Source of the DNA: Leisingera daeponensis
Lineage (GTDB): Bacteria; Pseudomonadota; Alphaproteobacteria; Rhodobacterales; Rhodobacteraceae
NCBI RefSeq assembly: GCF_019801465.1
Contig: NZ_JAHVJA010000002.1
Span: forward strand, 1 to 64,000
Reading direction: 5' to 3'
DNA length: 64,000 bases
Shown here: positions 16,857 through 25,699 of the stretch, in pieces
Layout of the letters: every line of letters starts with the position of its first letter
Numbering within the stretch: position 1 is the stretch's first letter
The notes under the pieces: model-generated
What the model was told of the DNA's origin: nothing
The model's database searches: none
The model's input: only the letters and a program-made list of their open reading frames with translations
Made by a program: the position numbers and the translations under genes

Positions 16857-17876
16857 ATGCCCGACCAGATGCAGCGTGTCGTCCTGGCCAGCCGCCCCGA
16901 AGCCCAGGCCAGCGAAGAGAACTTTCGCCTTGAAACCGTGGACCTGCCCCGGCCCGGCGCAGGGGAAGTGCTTGTAAAGGTGCACTATATGTCGCTGGAC
17001 CCCTATATGCGCGGGCGCATGAACGCAGGCAAATCCTACGCTCCTCCGGTGGAAATCGGCGAGACGATGACCGCGGGCGGCGTGGGCGAAGTGATTGCCT
17101 CCAACAGCCCGGATTACCAGCCCGGCGACTTTGCCCTTGGCATGTTCGGCTGGGCCAGCCACGCTTGTGCGCAGGCCTCTGAAATCCGCAAACTGGACCC
17201 GGAGATGGCGCCGCTCACCACCGCGCTTGGCGTTCTTGGCATGCCGGGGTTTACCGCCTGGCATGGCTTGGACGCCTATGGCCGCCCGCAAGCGGGCGAA
17301 ACCCTGGTGGTTGCCGCGGCGACCGGCCCGGTCGGCTCCTTGGTGGGGCAGCTGGCAAAACAGAAAGGCCTGCGCGTTGTCGGCATCGCGGGCGGTGCGG
17401 ACAAGTGCAAGCTGGCAGTTGACACCTTCGGCTTTGACGCCTGCCTCGATCATCGCGCCCTGAACTCGGCGGAGGCTCTCAGCGCAGCGCTGGCGGCCGC
17501 CTGCCCGGACGGCATCGACATTTATTACGAGAACGTCGGCGGCAAAGTGCTGGAAGCGGTGCTGCCGCTGATGAACAACTTTGGCCGCATCCCGGTCTGC
17601 GGCATGATCGCCTGGTACAACAGCGCCGAAACCGGGCTGACCGCCCCGGCGATCTGGCGGTCGGTGCTGACCAGGTTCCTGTCGGTCAATGGCTTCATCA
17701 TCTTTAACCATTACGACCGCTACCCGGCCTTCCTGCAGGACGTCGCGCCAAAGATTGCCAGCGGCGACATCAAGTATCTCGAGGACATCGCCGAAGGGCT
17801 GGAAAATGCCCCCAAGACCTTCCTGTCGATGATGCAGGGCGGCAATACCGGCAAGCAGATCGTCAAACTGGTCTGA
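16857..17876 (+). CDS. NADP-dependent oxidoreductase (CurA/leukotriene reductase-like MDR)
   Basis: A 339-residue zinc-free medium-chain reductase. YMSLDPYMRGRMN near residue 45 is typical of the CurA/prostaglandin reductase branch. The nucleotide-binding motif AAATGPVGSLVGQLAKQKG near 150 is the AxxGxxG Rossmann loop, and YYENVGGKVLEAVLPL comes later. These enzymes reduce alpha,beta-unsaturated carbonyls with NADPH. The ATG at 16857 follows an ACAAGGAA ribosome site; the frame is open far upstream through suhB antisense, which is not part of the gene. Confidence 0.92.
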   Translation: MPDQMQRVVLASRPEAQASEENFRLETVDLPRPGAGEVLVKVHYMSLDPYMRGRMNAGKSYAPPVEIGETMTAGGVGEVIASNSPDYQPGDFALGMFGWASHACAQASEIRKLDPEMAPLTTALGVLGMPGFTAWHGLDAYGRPQAGETLVVAAATGPVGSLVGQLAKQKGLRVVGIAGGADKCKLAVDTFGFDACLDHRALNSAEALSAALAAACPDGIDIYYENVGGKVLEAVLPLMNNFGRIPVCGMIAWYNSAETGLTAPAIWRSVLTRFLSVNGFIIFNHYDRYPAFLQDVAPKIASGDIKYLEDIAEGLENAPKTFLSMMQGGNTGKQIVKLV

Positions 17877-17925
17877 GCCGCACTCCGGCACCCGCCGGAT
17901 CACGCAACCGCGCGGAGCGGGCACT

Positions 17926-17957
17926 GGCGCCGGAACGGCGCGGGCCGTTCCGCGCCT
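17926..17957. terminator. Hairpin between convergent genes
   Basis: Arms GGCGCCGGAACGGC and GCCGTTCCGCGCC pair with a single bulge around a short loop, between the stops of the reductase and metR. No T-run follows on either strand, so it is a weak terminator at most. Confidence 0.4.
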
Positions 17958-17958
17958 G

Positions 17959-18864
17959 TCACACGTGCTGCAGCTTGCGGGCTTCGACCTTAGCCAGGCG
18001 GATCAATTCCTGCATGTACGGCTTCTCAAGATCTTCCGCCCGGATCGCCGCATAAAGCCTGCGGGTGATTCCGGACCTGGTCAGCGGCCGGGTCACATAG
18101 TCCGAAGAGTACTTCACCTCCCGCACCACCCAGTCCGGCAGCACTGACACACCGCGGTTGGAGGCAACCAGCAGCAGGATCACGGCGGTCAGCTCCACCT
18201 GCCGGATTGAGGCAGGCTCCACGCCCGCCGGAATCAGCAGCTGGCTGAATACATCCAGCCGGCTCCTTTCCACCGGGTAGGTAATGAGGTTTTGGCCGAT
18301 GAAATCCTCGGCTTCCACATAAGGCTTCTCCGCCAGCGGATGCTGCGCCGAGGCGACAAAGACGGCATTGTAATCGAACAGCTCGATGAACTCGACGCCG
18401 TTGATATCCTCCGGGTCGGAAGAAACCACCAGATCCACTTCTTCCTTCAGCAAAGCCGGCAGTGCATCGAAGGCCAGGCCGGGGCGGATATCCACATCCA
18501 CATCGCCCCAGTTCCGGCGGAAGCCCTCCAGCACCGGGAACAGCCACTCGAAACAGGCGTGGCATTCGATGGCGATATGCATCCTGCCGGTATTGCCGTC
18601 GCGCAGGGACGAGAATTCCGCTTGCGCCGCCTCCACTTGCGGCAATACCTGCTCTGCCAGCCGCAGCAGCCGAAGGCCCGCCGGCGACAGCTTCATCGGC
18701 TTGGACCGGCGGATGAACAGCTCCACGCCGGCCTGATCCTCCAGCCCCTTCACCTGATGGCTCAGCGCGCTTTGGGTGATGTTAAGCTGATCGGCAGCCC
18801 GGGCCAGACCGCCGGCCTCATGGATGGCCTTGATGGTGCGGAGATGGCGGAATTCGATATGCAT
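17959..18864 (-). CDS. metR: LysR-type regulator MetR
   Basis: A 301-residue LysR regulator. The HTH is at about residues 3-62 (MHIEFRHLRTIKAIHEAGGL, then LNITQSALSHQVKGLEDQAG), followed by an effector domain with FEWLFPVLEGFRRNWGDVDV. The sequence has the MetR character, including IEFRHLRTI and the ALSHQ recognition helix. MetR activates methionine genes with homocysteine as cofactor. It is divergent from metF across 98 nt, the classic arrangement, and a near-consensus MetR site lies in that gap. Confidence 0.9.
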   Translation of the reverse strand: MHIEFRHLRTIKAIHEAGGLARAADQLNITQSALSHQVKGLEDQAGVELFIRRSKPMKLSPAGLRLLRLAEQVLPQVEAAQAEFSSLRDGNTGRMHIAIECHACFEWLFPVLEGFRRNWGDVDVDIRPGLAFDALPALLKEEVDLVVSSDPEDINGVEFIELFDYNAVFVASAQHPLAEKPYVEAEDFIGQNLITYPVERSRLDVFSQLLIPAGVEPASIRQVELTAVILLLVASNRGVSVLPDWVVREVKYSSDYVTRPLTRSGITRRLYAAIRAEDLEKPYMQELIRLAKVEARKLQHV

Positions 18865-18898
18865 TCTATCAGATCGCTCATGTTAATCTTGAGTATTA

Positions 18899-18911
18899 TG
18901 AAATTGTCTCA
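18899..18911. promoter_or_regulatory. Candidate MetR binding site
   Basis: TGAA-ATTGT-CTCA matches the enterobacterial MetR consensus TGAA-N5-TTCA at 7 of 8 defined bases. It lies between metR and metF, 52 nt before the metF start. The consensus is from enterobacteria, so its use here is inference. Confidence 0.5.
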
Positions 18912-18962
18912 CATTGCTGCGCGTGCAACAAGAGCTGACATCAACCTAGCGAGAGACCTGAG

Positions 18963-19832
18963 ATGACGACGCCCAAGATTTCCTTTGAATTCTTCCCGCC
19001 GCAAAATCTCGAAGCCTCCTTCCGGCTTTGGGACACCGTGCAGGTACTCGCCCCGATGAGCCCGCGCTTTGTTTCGGTGACCTATGGTGCCGGCGGCACC
19101 ACCCGCACCCTGACCCGCGACGCGGTGTCGACGCTGCACAAAACCTCCGGTTTGAACGTGGCCGCGCATCTGACCTGCGTGAACGCCTCCAAGGCGGAGA
19201 CGCTGGAGATCGCGGACCAGTTCGCCGAGGCCGGTGTGACCGAAATCGTTGCCCTGCGCGGCGACCCGCCCAAGGGGGAAGGCAAGTTCACGCCGCATCC
19301 CGACGGCTTTGCCAACTCGGTTGAGCTGATCAAGGGGCTGTCGGCACGCGGCAACTTCAATATCAAGGTCGGCGCCTACCCGGACCGCCATCCGGAAGCT
19401 GCCGATCAGGCTGCGGATGTGGAATGGCTGAAACGCAAGCTGGATGCCGGCGCCGACGAAGCCCTGACCCAGTTCTTCTTCGAGGCGGAGACCTTCTTCC
19501 GCTTCCGCGATGCCTGCGAGAAGGCCGGCATCGACGGCAGCAAGCTGACCCCCGGCATCCTGCCGATCGAGAACTGGAAGGGCGCACGCAACTTCGCCAG
19601 GCGCTGCGGCACCATCATTCCCGACTGGGTCGAGGACGCCTTTGACAAGGCGCTGCGCGACGGCCGCGAGGAACTGCTGGCGACCGCGCTGTGCACCGAA
19701 CTGTGCTCGGACCTGCTGGAAGGCGGCGTTGACAAGCTGCACTTCTACACGCTGAACCGTCCGGAGCTGACCCGCGACGTCTGCTTCGCCCTGGGTGTCA
19801 CCCCCAAGGTTGCGCTTCAGAACGTGGCGTAA
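18963..19832 (+). CDS. metF: 5,10-methylenetetrahydrofolate reductase MetF
   Basis: A 289-residue FAD-dependent TIM-barrel enzyme that makes 5-methyl-tetrahydrofolate for methionine synthesis. Family motifs are ISFEFFPPQN at the N-terminus, FVSVTYGAGGTTR near 40, TEIVALRGDPP near 95 and QFFFEAETFFRFRDAC near 172. The length fits E. coli MetF. I saw no SAM riboswitch upstream; control is more likely through MetR. Confidence 0.96.
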   Translation: MTTPKISFEFFPPQNLEASFRLWDTVQVLAPMSPRFVSVTYGAGGTTRTLTRDAVSTLHKTSGLNVAAHLTCVNASKAETLEIADQFAEAGVTEIVALRGDPPKGEGKFTPHPDGFANSVELIKGLSARGNFNIKVGAYPDRHPEAADQAADVEWLKRKLDAGADEALTQFFFEAETFFRFRDACEKAGIDGSKLTPGILPIENWKGARNFARRCGTIIPDWVEDAFDKALRDGREELLATALCTELCSDLLEGGVDKLHFYTLNRPELTRDVCFALGVTPKVALQNVA

Positions 19833-19895
19833 GCGTTGCGCACACCGGCGCGCGGTTTCTAATGGCAGGGATTTCCCGCCAAGGACCCGCGCGCC

Positions 19896-20381
19896 ATGTT
19901 TTATGCCAAACAGCCCTCCGACCTTCTGACGATCGATCAGATCACCCGGATTTCCGGACTTGATTTCATGCAGGGCATTCTCGACGGCCATCTGCCCGGC
20001 CCGCCGATTGCGGAGACTCTCGGCTATCACCTGCACAGCGTCGAAGACGGTGAGGTGGTGTTCCGCGGCACTCCGGAGTTCCATGTCTGCAATCCGATGG
20101 GCACCGTGCATGGCGGCTGGTACGGCACGCTTCTGGACAGCGCCATGGCCTGTGCAGTGATGACCAAAGTACCCTTGGGTGCGGTCTACACAACGCTGGA
20201 ATACAAGATCAACATCCTTCGGCCGATTCCGCTGGGCACCACCATCGACTGCACCGGCAGCATCGACCACGTGGGCCGTTCAACAGGCGTGGCGCATGGC
20301 GAGATCCGCGGGCTGGAGGACGGCAAACTCTACGCCACCGGCTCCACCACCTGTATCGTGATGCAGATCGCTCCGCGCTGA
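19896..20381 (+). CDS. PaaI-family hotdog thioesterase
   Basis: A 161-residue hotdog-fold acyl-CoA thioesterase of the PaaI/COG2050 group. The active-site segment GTVHGGWYGTLLDSAMACAV near residue 70 carries the HGG motif and the downstream Asp. GRSTGVAHGEI and YATGSTTCIVM complete the fold. It hydrolyses acyl-CoA thioesters of unknown chain. It is 64 nt after metF with no clear terminator between them, so readthrough is possible but no functional link is evident. Confidence 0.88.
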   Translation: MFYAKQPSDLLTIDQITRISGLDFMQGILDGHLPGPPIAETLGYHLHSVEDGEVVFRGTPEFHVCNPMGTVHGGWYGTLLDSAMACAVMTKVPLGAVYTTLEYKINILRPIPLGTTIDCTGSIDHVGRSTGVAHGEIRGLEDGKLYATGSTTCIVMQIAPR

Positions 20382-20468
20382 GCACACGGCAGGCGGCCGC
20401 GGGCTTGCCACCTGCGGCTTTTCACCTAAGTCTGTGCAAGCATATGAAAAACAGCAGAAAGGCAGGCC

Positions 20469-20987
20469 ATGCCGCCAAACAGCCTCGCCCGCGCCGCAAC
20501 TGCCCGCATCCAGGTTCTGGCCCCTGTTGACAAGCTGGATTTCCTGGACACCCAATCGGCAGTTCTGCCGGTTCAGGTCACGCCGCTGGAAGCCTGGAAC
20601 ATCATGCACGCCACGCCGCTGCCCGGCCTGAAGCTGGCCTTCCGGCTGCGCGATGCCGTTTCCGCCTTGTTCGGGGTCAAGCGCATCGGAGGCTTCTCCG
20701 GCCGGGGCCGGCTGAATGTGGAGGCCGGGGAGAAACTGGATTTCTTCCTGGTTGAAGCTGTATCAGACGACGTTTTGACACTCACGGTCCGGGACAGGCA
20801 TCTGGACGTGATGACCTGCGTCACCAGCAACAGCGGCGTGCTGAGCATCACCTCTTCTGTGAAAACCCATAACCTGTTCGGCCGGATCTACATGCTGCCG
20901 GTCCGCCCGGCGCACAAGCTGATCGTCGCGCTGTCTCTGAAACGGCTGCAGAAAGAATTGCAAAGGCGCCGCGCGGGCGGCCGGTAA
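20469..20987 (+). CDS. DUF2867 family protein
   Basis: A 172-residue protein with the DUF2867 layout: TPLEAWNIMHATPLPGLKLA, then LRDAVSALFGVKRIGGF, then a C-terminal helix with RPAHKLIVALSLKRLQKEL. The family has no defined biochemical function. There is no signal peptide. It begins 87 nt after the thioesterase with an AAAGGCAGG ribosome site and converges on the DUF2235 gene. Confidence 0.8.
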   Translation: MPPNSLARAATARIQVLAPVDKLDFLDTQSAVLPVQVTPLEAWNIMHATPLPGLKLAFRLRDAVSALFGVKRIGGFSGRGRLNVEAGEKLDFFLVEAVSDDVLTLTVRDRHLDVMTCVTSNSGVLSITSSVKTHNLFGRIYMLPVRPAHKLIVALSLKRLQKELQRRRAGGR

Positions 20988-21041
20988 AACCGGCTCAGAA
21001 ATACGGTTTCAAGGTCTCCAGGCTGCCGGCGCCCCGCCCGG

Positions 21042-22118
21042 TCAGGTTTTCGAGAACCTGGCCAGCCATCCCCCGGCCGGCGAAGCGTCGGGGCGGACTG
21101 CATTTGCACTGCTGTGCAGACGCTCGCTGGGATCCAGCCCGACCCGCCTGCGGCTGCGCAGCAGAAAAATCTTGGCCCAGCCTTGCCAGGTTCCGACGGA
21201 CGGCGCGTTCGGGTCCACAGGGAACCGCATGCGCCAGTCACTGGGCAGCGGGAGGCCGCGCTCCTCTGCCTTCTCCAGCATCCAGATCAGCGAGACATTG
21301 GCCAGCGGGCGCGCGTCTTCAAAGCCGCCAAGCTGACCGCCCACATCGCCGTGCGCGCCGCGGAACCAGACCTGCTCGACATGGCCGTTCCAGCCCTTCG
21401 GGCAGTCCCAAAGAACCGGTTTGAACACATCTCGTGTCTCATCCAGAGCCAAGGCGTGATAGCCGCTCTTGATATGCGGCCCCAGTGTATGGTTGTGGAA
21501 GTTGTGCTGCTTCTCCGCCCAGCGCCACAGAAGCGGCAGGCGAAGGCCCAGCGCCTTCACCGTATCCCAGGCGCCGACCATCTCGATTCCGACCTCTTCA
21601 TGGCAATACGCCTTGCTGAACGCCGCACCCGTCTTGGACCGCCCGTTCAGCCGGTAGTGACGGTAGGCGGTGCGGATGTGGCGCACGGTGGCATGTTCGG
21701 GTTTCAGCAGGCCGATCCGGTCGATGACTCCGGCCAGTGACCGCACCGCATAGGCGCCGCGGGAATATCCGAACAAATAGATCCTGTCCCCGGGGCGGTA
21801 CCGGGAGGCAAGGTAGCCATAGGCGCGGCGGATCTGCCGGTTGATGCCGCGCCCCATCATCACATCCGGTGCGCTGCCCCACCCTTTCCACTGCACCCCG
21901 GATTCATAGAAGACAGACACCTGGCCGCCCATTTCCCGGCACAGGCGGTAAAGCTGGCCGGCATGGGTTTCACGGCCGGTTTCCAGTGTCGACATGGTGC
22001 CATCCAGGATGATCACATGGGCCTGCGGCCCGCGCAGCTTGGTTTCGCCGGAATGCTCCGACCGAAGCGGCCGTCCCAGCCATTCTAAAACCCGTCTACT
22101 CAGCTGCCTCAGTAACAT
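21042..22118 (-). CDS. DUF2235 alpha/beta hydrolase (Tle1-like phospholipase fold)
   Basis: A 358-residue DUF2235 protein. The nucleophile elbow GYSRGAYAVR (117-126, Ser119) matches the GxSxG form of this family. VIILDGTMS marks the first strand, GAWDTVKALG the following conserved block, and WFRGAHGDVGG carries the late conserved His/Asp region. Some homologues are type VI secretion phospholipase effectors, but no Hcp, VgrG or immunity gene is nearby, so a housekeeping lipase or esterase role is as likely. Its ATG overlaps the last 23 nt of the molybdenum hydroxylase gene, so the two are coupled. Confidence 0.85.
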   Translation of the reverse strand: MLLRQLSRRVLEWLGRPLRSEHSGETKLRGPQAHVIILDGTMSTLETGRETHAGQLYRLCREMGGQVSVFYESGVQWKGWGSAPDVMMGRGINRQIRRAYGYLASRYRPGDRIYLFGYSRGAYAVRSLAGVIDRIGLLKPEHATVRHIRTAYRHYRLNGRSKTGAAFSKAYCHEEVGIEMVGAWDTVKALGLRLPLLWRWAEKQHNFHNHTLGPHIKSGYHALALDETRDVFKPVLWDCPKGWNGHVEQVWFRGAHGDVGGQLGGFEDARPLANVSLIWMLEKAEERGLPLPSDWRMRFPVDPNAPSVGTWQGWAKIFLLRSRRRVGLDPSERLHSSANAVRPDASPAGGWLARFSKT

Positions 22119-24393
22119 CCTTAAGCACTTCCCAAATCCTCAGCGGGGTGAACGGCATGTCCACTTGCCGCACGCCGCGGTCCCAGACCGCGTCCTGCAC
22201 CGCGTTTGCAACTGCTGCCAGCGCGCCGACGGTGCCCGCCTCGCCGCAGCCTTTCATCCCCATCGGGTTTTGTGTCGAAGGCACCGGCTCGGAGGTGAAT
22301 CCAATCATGGGAACGCCGCTTGCCCGCGGCAAGGCATAGTCCATGAACGAAGCTGTGAGCAGCTGTCCGTCCTCATCGTAGACAACGCGCTCCAGCATGG
22401 CCTGTCCCAGCCCCTGCGCCACCCCGCCATGCACCTGGCCTTCGGCCAGCATCGGGTTGATCAGATTACCGAAATCGTCAACTACAGTGTAGCGCTCCAC
22501 ATCCGCTTGCCCAGTCTCCGGATCGATAACAATTTCGGCAATATGCGCCCCATTCGGAAACGAACGGCCCGGCAGCCGGGCCCGCGCCGCGTGACGCAGC
22601 AAATCATGCCGCCCTTGCGCGCGGGCCATCTCTGCCGCCTCCAGCATGCCGGGGGTCATGTTCGACCCGGGCGCGCGGAATGTTTCGCCATCGAATTCAA
22701 CAGCTTTCTCTTCCACCCCCATCTCCTGCGCCAGGAAGGGCTTGAAGGCCGCGATCATCTTTTCCACCGTCGCGAGGGCCGCATTGGCCTGCGTGGTGAC
22801 AGAGCGCGAGCCGCCGGTGCCGCCGCCCTGGGCGATGCGGTCGCTGTCCCCCTGGATCACCTGGATGCTTTCCGCCGGAATCCCGCTCTGGTCGGCAAGA
22901 AACTGCGCATAGACCGTCTCATGGCCCTGCCCGTTGCTTTGGGTGCCGACATAGATGTTCACCCGGCCATCCTCCAGAAACTCCACTTCCGCGCCTTCTG
23001 AAGGATCGCCCAAAATGCTTTCGATATAGTAACAGACCCCGACGCCCCGGTACTTGCCGCGTTTACCGTCCGCTGCGCGGCGGGCCGCGAATCCCCCGAG
23101 GTCCGCCTCTTCAGCCGCCCGGCTCAGCACTTTGTCGAAATCGCCCACGTCATAGGTCTCCCCGGTCACGGTGCTATAGGGAAACGCCGCAGGCCTGATG
23201 AAGTTCCGCCGCCGCAGCTCAAGCGGATCAACGCCCAGCTCCCGCGCCGCGCGGTCCATCGCCCGCTCCAGCACATAGATCGCCTCCGGCCGCCCGGCGC
23301 CGCGATAGGCGTCCACCTGGGTGGTATTGGTATAGATCCCCTCCACCTGCAGCCAGGCGGTCCGGATGTCATAGACACCGGCCAGCACCCGGCTGAACAG
23401 CTGGGTCTGGATCGGCTGCCCGAAATGGGAGTTGTAAGCGCCGAGGTTGCAACGTGTGCTGACGCGGTAGGCCGTGATCTTCAAATTCTTGTCAAAGGCC
23501 AGCTCCGCCAGCGAGGTCAGGTCCCGTCCGCCGTTGTCGCTCAACATCGCCTCCGAGCGGTCCGACATCCAGAACACCGGGCGGCTCAGCACGGTGGCGG
23601 CGTGGGCCACGGCAAAATATTCCGGGTAGGCAAAAGCCTTCATGCCGAAGCCGCCGCCGACATCCGGCGTGCTGACTTTGATGTCATCTTCATTCAGCCC
23701 CAGCTTCGCCGCCAGTTGGGACTTCATGCCCCAGACGCCCTGACCGCCGAAGGTGAAGTGCAGCCGCCCCTGCTGCCATTCGGCAAAGCAGCCGCGCGGC
23801 TCCATGGTGCTGACCATGATCCGGTTGTCCTCGACCTGCAGTGCCACGGTATGGGCAGCGGAGCGGAATGCCTCTGCCGTTGCTGCCTCATCCCCCATGC
23901 CCCAGTCAAAGGCGCGGTTGTCCGGCACGCCGTCATGCAGCGGCTCGCCGCCGGGCACCAGGTCCAGTTTGATCGGCAGATCGTCAATATTCAGTTCGAT
24001 CAGCTCACCCGCGTCGCGGGCCTGGTCCAGCGTTTCGGCCACGACAACCGCAACCGGCTCACCGACATAGCGCACCCGGTTGCGCGCCAGCATCGGGCGT
24101 TCCGGCGACGCGCCCTCCGACCCATCCCGGTTCTTCACCGTGGTGCCATCCATCGAAACATTGATGCCCGCCGCCTCAAGCTCCGCCAGGGTGATAACCG
24201 CATGGACCCCTTCGGCTTCCAGCGCATCCTCTGTGTGCAGCGCCGTAATCACCCCGTGCGCCACCGGACTGCGCAGCACCCATGCGCGCAGGGCGCCTGC
24301 CGGGGCAGCGTCTTCGATATAGTTACCCTGCCCGGTCAGGAACCGGATGTCCTCGACCCGTTTTACCGGCTGGCTTTTCCCGAACTTGTCCAT
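22096..24393 (-). CDS. Xanthine dehydrogenase-family molybdopterin subunit (CoxL-type, form II)
   Basis: A 765-residue large subunit of the molybdenum hydroxylase family. The active-site loop AYRGAGR (362-368) is the form II pattern; true CO dehydrogenase has AYxCSFR. The catalytic Glu is E718 in GCGEAGTVG, and VGGGFGMKAF and GGGTGGSRSV bind the cofactor. Enzymes of this family hydroxylate aldehydes or N-heterocycles in the cytoplasm. The FAD (CoxM) and 2Fe-2S (CoxS) subunits are not adjacent and not in this window, so it must borrow them or act differently. The ATG at 24393 gives the usual N-terminus (KRVEDIRFLTGQG). Confidence 0.9.
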   Translation of the reverse strand: MDKFGKSQPVKRVEDIRFLTGQGNYIEDAAPAGALRAWVLRSPVAHGVITALHTEDALEAEGVHAVITLAELEAAGINVSMDGTTVKNRDGSEGASPERPMLARNRVRYVGEPVAVVVAETLDQARDAGELIELNIDDLPIKLDLVPGGEPLHDGVPDNRAFDWGMGDEAATAEAFRSAAHTVALQVEDNRIMVSTMEPRGCFAEWQQGRLHFTFGGQGVWGMKSQLAAKLGLNEDDIKVSTPDVGGGFGMKAFAYPEYFAVAHAATVLSRPVFWMSDRSEAMLSDNGGRDLTSLAELAFDKNLKITAYRVSTRCNLGAYNSHFGQPIQTQLFSRVLAGVYDIRTAWLQVEGIYTNTTQVDAYRGAGRPEAIYVLERAMDRAARELGVDPLELRRRNFIRPAAFPYSTVTGETYDVGDFDKVLSRAAEEADLGGFAARRAADGKRGKYRGVGVCYYIESILGDPSEGAEVEFLEDGRVNIYVGTQSNGQGHETVYAQFLADQSGIPAESIQVIQGDSDRIAQGGGTGGSRSVTTQANAALATVEKMIAAFKPFLAQEMGVEEKAVEFDGETFRAPGSNMTPGMLEAAEMARAQGRHDLLRHAARARLPGRSFPNGAHIAEIVIDPETGQADVERYTVVDDFGNLINPMLAEGQVHGGVAQGLGQAMLERVVYDEDGQLLTASFMDYALPRASGVPMIGFTSEPVPSTQNPMGMKGCGEAGTVGALAAVANAVQDAVWDRGVRQVDMPFTPLRIWEVLKDVTEAAE

Positions 24394-24442
24394 GCTCGCC
24401 CCCCTGTCCGTGCTGACTGACCTTAAGGGGGCGAGAGTACCT

Positions 24443-25594
24443 TCAGCTGACGGCTTGTCCAGCCAGCTCAATGACCGTCGCCACGTCAGACAGGCCGTAA
24501 CCGTTGAATTGCGTGCTCATGGCGGAAGAATAGGCGCCCAGTCCCGGGAACAGAACATAGTCCCCGGTCGCCGCATCGCACGGCAGCGGCAAGCCGTCCG
24601 GCAGCCGGTCGAGGCTGTCGCAGGTCGGGCCGAACACCACCCGCGGTTTGCGCTCGCCCCGGCGGAGCTTGCCGTCAGCGCCGACAACCTCGACCCGGCC
24701 CGGCAGACCCATATCGCGGATATCAACCAGCCCGCCATAGATGCCGTCGTTGAGGAACACCACCTCGCCCGCCTTGCGCATTCCCTTGATGCGCGCCGCC
24801 AGGGTGAAGCTTTCGGAGACCATTGCCCGGCCCGGTTCGCAGATCAGCCGGGGCTTGTCCGCACCAAAGGCCGCATCTGCGGCCGCGCCGATGGCAGCAA
24901 AGACCTTCTCAAGATCCGGCGCCACGCCATCGCGGTTGGCGGCAAAGCCGCCGCCGACGTTCAGCCGGGCGATCCGGACACCGGCCATATCAATGATCCG
25001 TTTGGCGGCGTGGACATATTCAACCCAAGCGCTTTCGTCCTCGCACTGGGTGCCGGGGTGGAAGCACAGCGCCGGGGTCCAGCCGCGGGCAGCCACTTGT
25101 TTCAGCAGGTCAACGGCCTCCTCCGGCGCAGCGCCGAACTTGCTGCCGAAGTCATAGGCCGCACCCGCCACGGGCAGGGCAAAGCGCACGGCGATTTCAC
25201 AGGAGCGCGGCACCGCGTCCAGTTTTTCCAGTTCGCTCAGCTCATCCACCGACCAGCTGGCAACGCCGTATTCTATTCCGGCGGCGATCTCTGCCTCGGA
25301 GCGCATCGGGTTGTTGTAATGCATGACCGCATCGGGGCTGGCGGCGCGCACTGCCTCCATCTCAGCGGGCGAGGCCACGTCAAACGCCGTTATACCGGCA
25401 GCCACCAGATTGGACAGGACCGCCGGGTGCGGGTTTGCCTTCACCGCGTATGTCACCAGCCCCGGAAACCCCTCGCGGAACCGCCGCGCCACCTCATGCA
25501 GGACCCGCGGCGAGAAATACAGGATCGGATGATCCGGCGCGCTGCGGGAGAGGTGGGATTCAGGCGAAAGCCATAGCGGGGGAATCTGCTGCAT
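24443..25594 (-). CDS. Type III PLP-dependent ornithine/diamine decarboxylase
   Basis: A 383-residue alanine-racemase-fold decarboxylase of the eukaryotic-ODC-like group. The PLP lysine is K52 in YAVKANPHP. LNVGGGF and CEPGRAMVSE bind the PLP phosphate, and FGPTCDSLD carries the catalytic Cys and substrate-binding Asp. It converts ornithine (possibly lysine) to putrescine (cadaverine). A GAGGG ribosome site 6 nt before the ATG at 25594 decides the start over 25621. It is divergent from an Lrp-type regulator. Confidence 0.9.
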   Translation of the reverse strand: MQQIPPLWLSPESHLSRSAPDHPILYFSPRVLHEVARRFREGFPGLVTYAVKANPHPAVLSNLVAAGITAFDVASPAEMEAVRAASPDAVMHYNNPMRSEAEIAAGIEYGVASWSVDELSELEKLDAVPRSCEIAVRFALPVAGAAYDFGSKFGAAPEEAVDLLKQVAARGWTPALCFHPGTQCEDESAWVEYVHAAKRIIDMAGVRIARLNVGGGFAANRDGVAPDLEKVFAAIGAAADAAFGADKPRLICEPGRAMVSESFTLAARIKGMRKAGEVVFLNDGIYGGLVDIRDMGLPGRVEVVGADGKLRRGERKPRVVFGPTCDSLDRLPDGLPLPCDAATGDYVLFPGLGAYSSAMSTQFNGYGLSDVATVIELAGQAVS

Positions 25595-25625
25595 CGTGTA
25601 ACCCTCATTCGTTTTACACATTTTC

Positions 25626-25671
25626 CGAGAATATCTCGTCGATTCCGCCCGTCACATTGCCTATAGTGACG
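25626..25671. promoter_or_regulatory. Two dyads between decarboxylase and Lrp-type regulator
   Basis: CGAGA-ATA-TCTCG (25626-25638) is a perfect 13-nt palindrome. CGTCAC (25650-25655) and GTGACG (25666-25671) form a second perfect dyad with a 10-nt spacer. Both are in the 105-nt divergent promoter region and are candidates for Lrp-type binding. Confidence 0.5.
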
Positions 25672-25699
25672 AAATCTTTCGGCAAATCGCAGGACACAC

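Noticed and set aside
18865-18962. Possible SAM riboswitch before metF
   Set aside because: The 98-nt gap is too short and lacks SAM-II-like elements; the MetR-type site explains regulation better.
21042-22118. Type VI secretion lipase effector
   Set aside because: DUF2235 fold only; no Hcp, VgrG, PAAR or immunity gene in the neighbourhood and no export signal.
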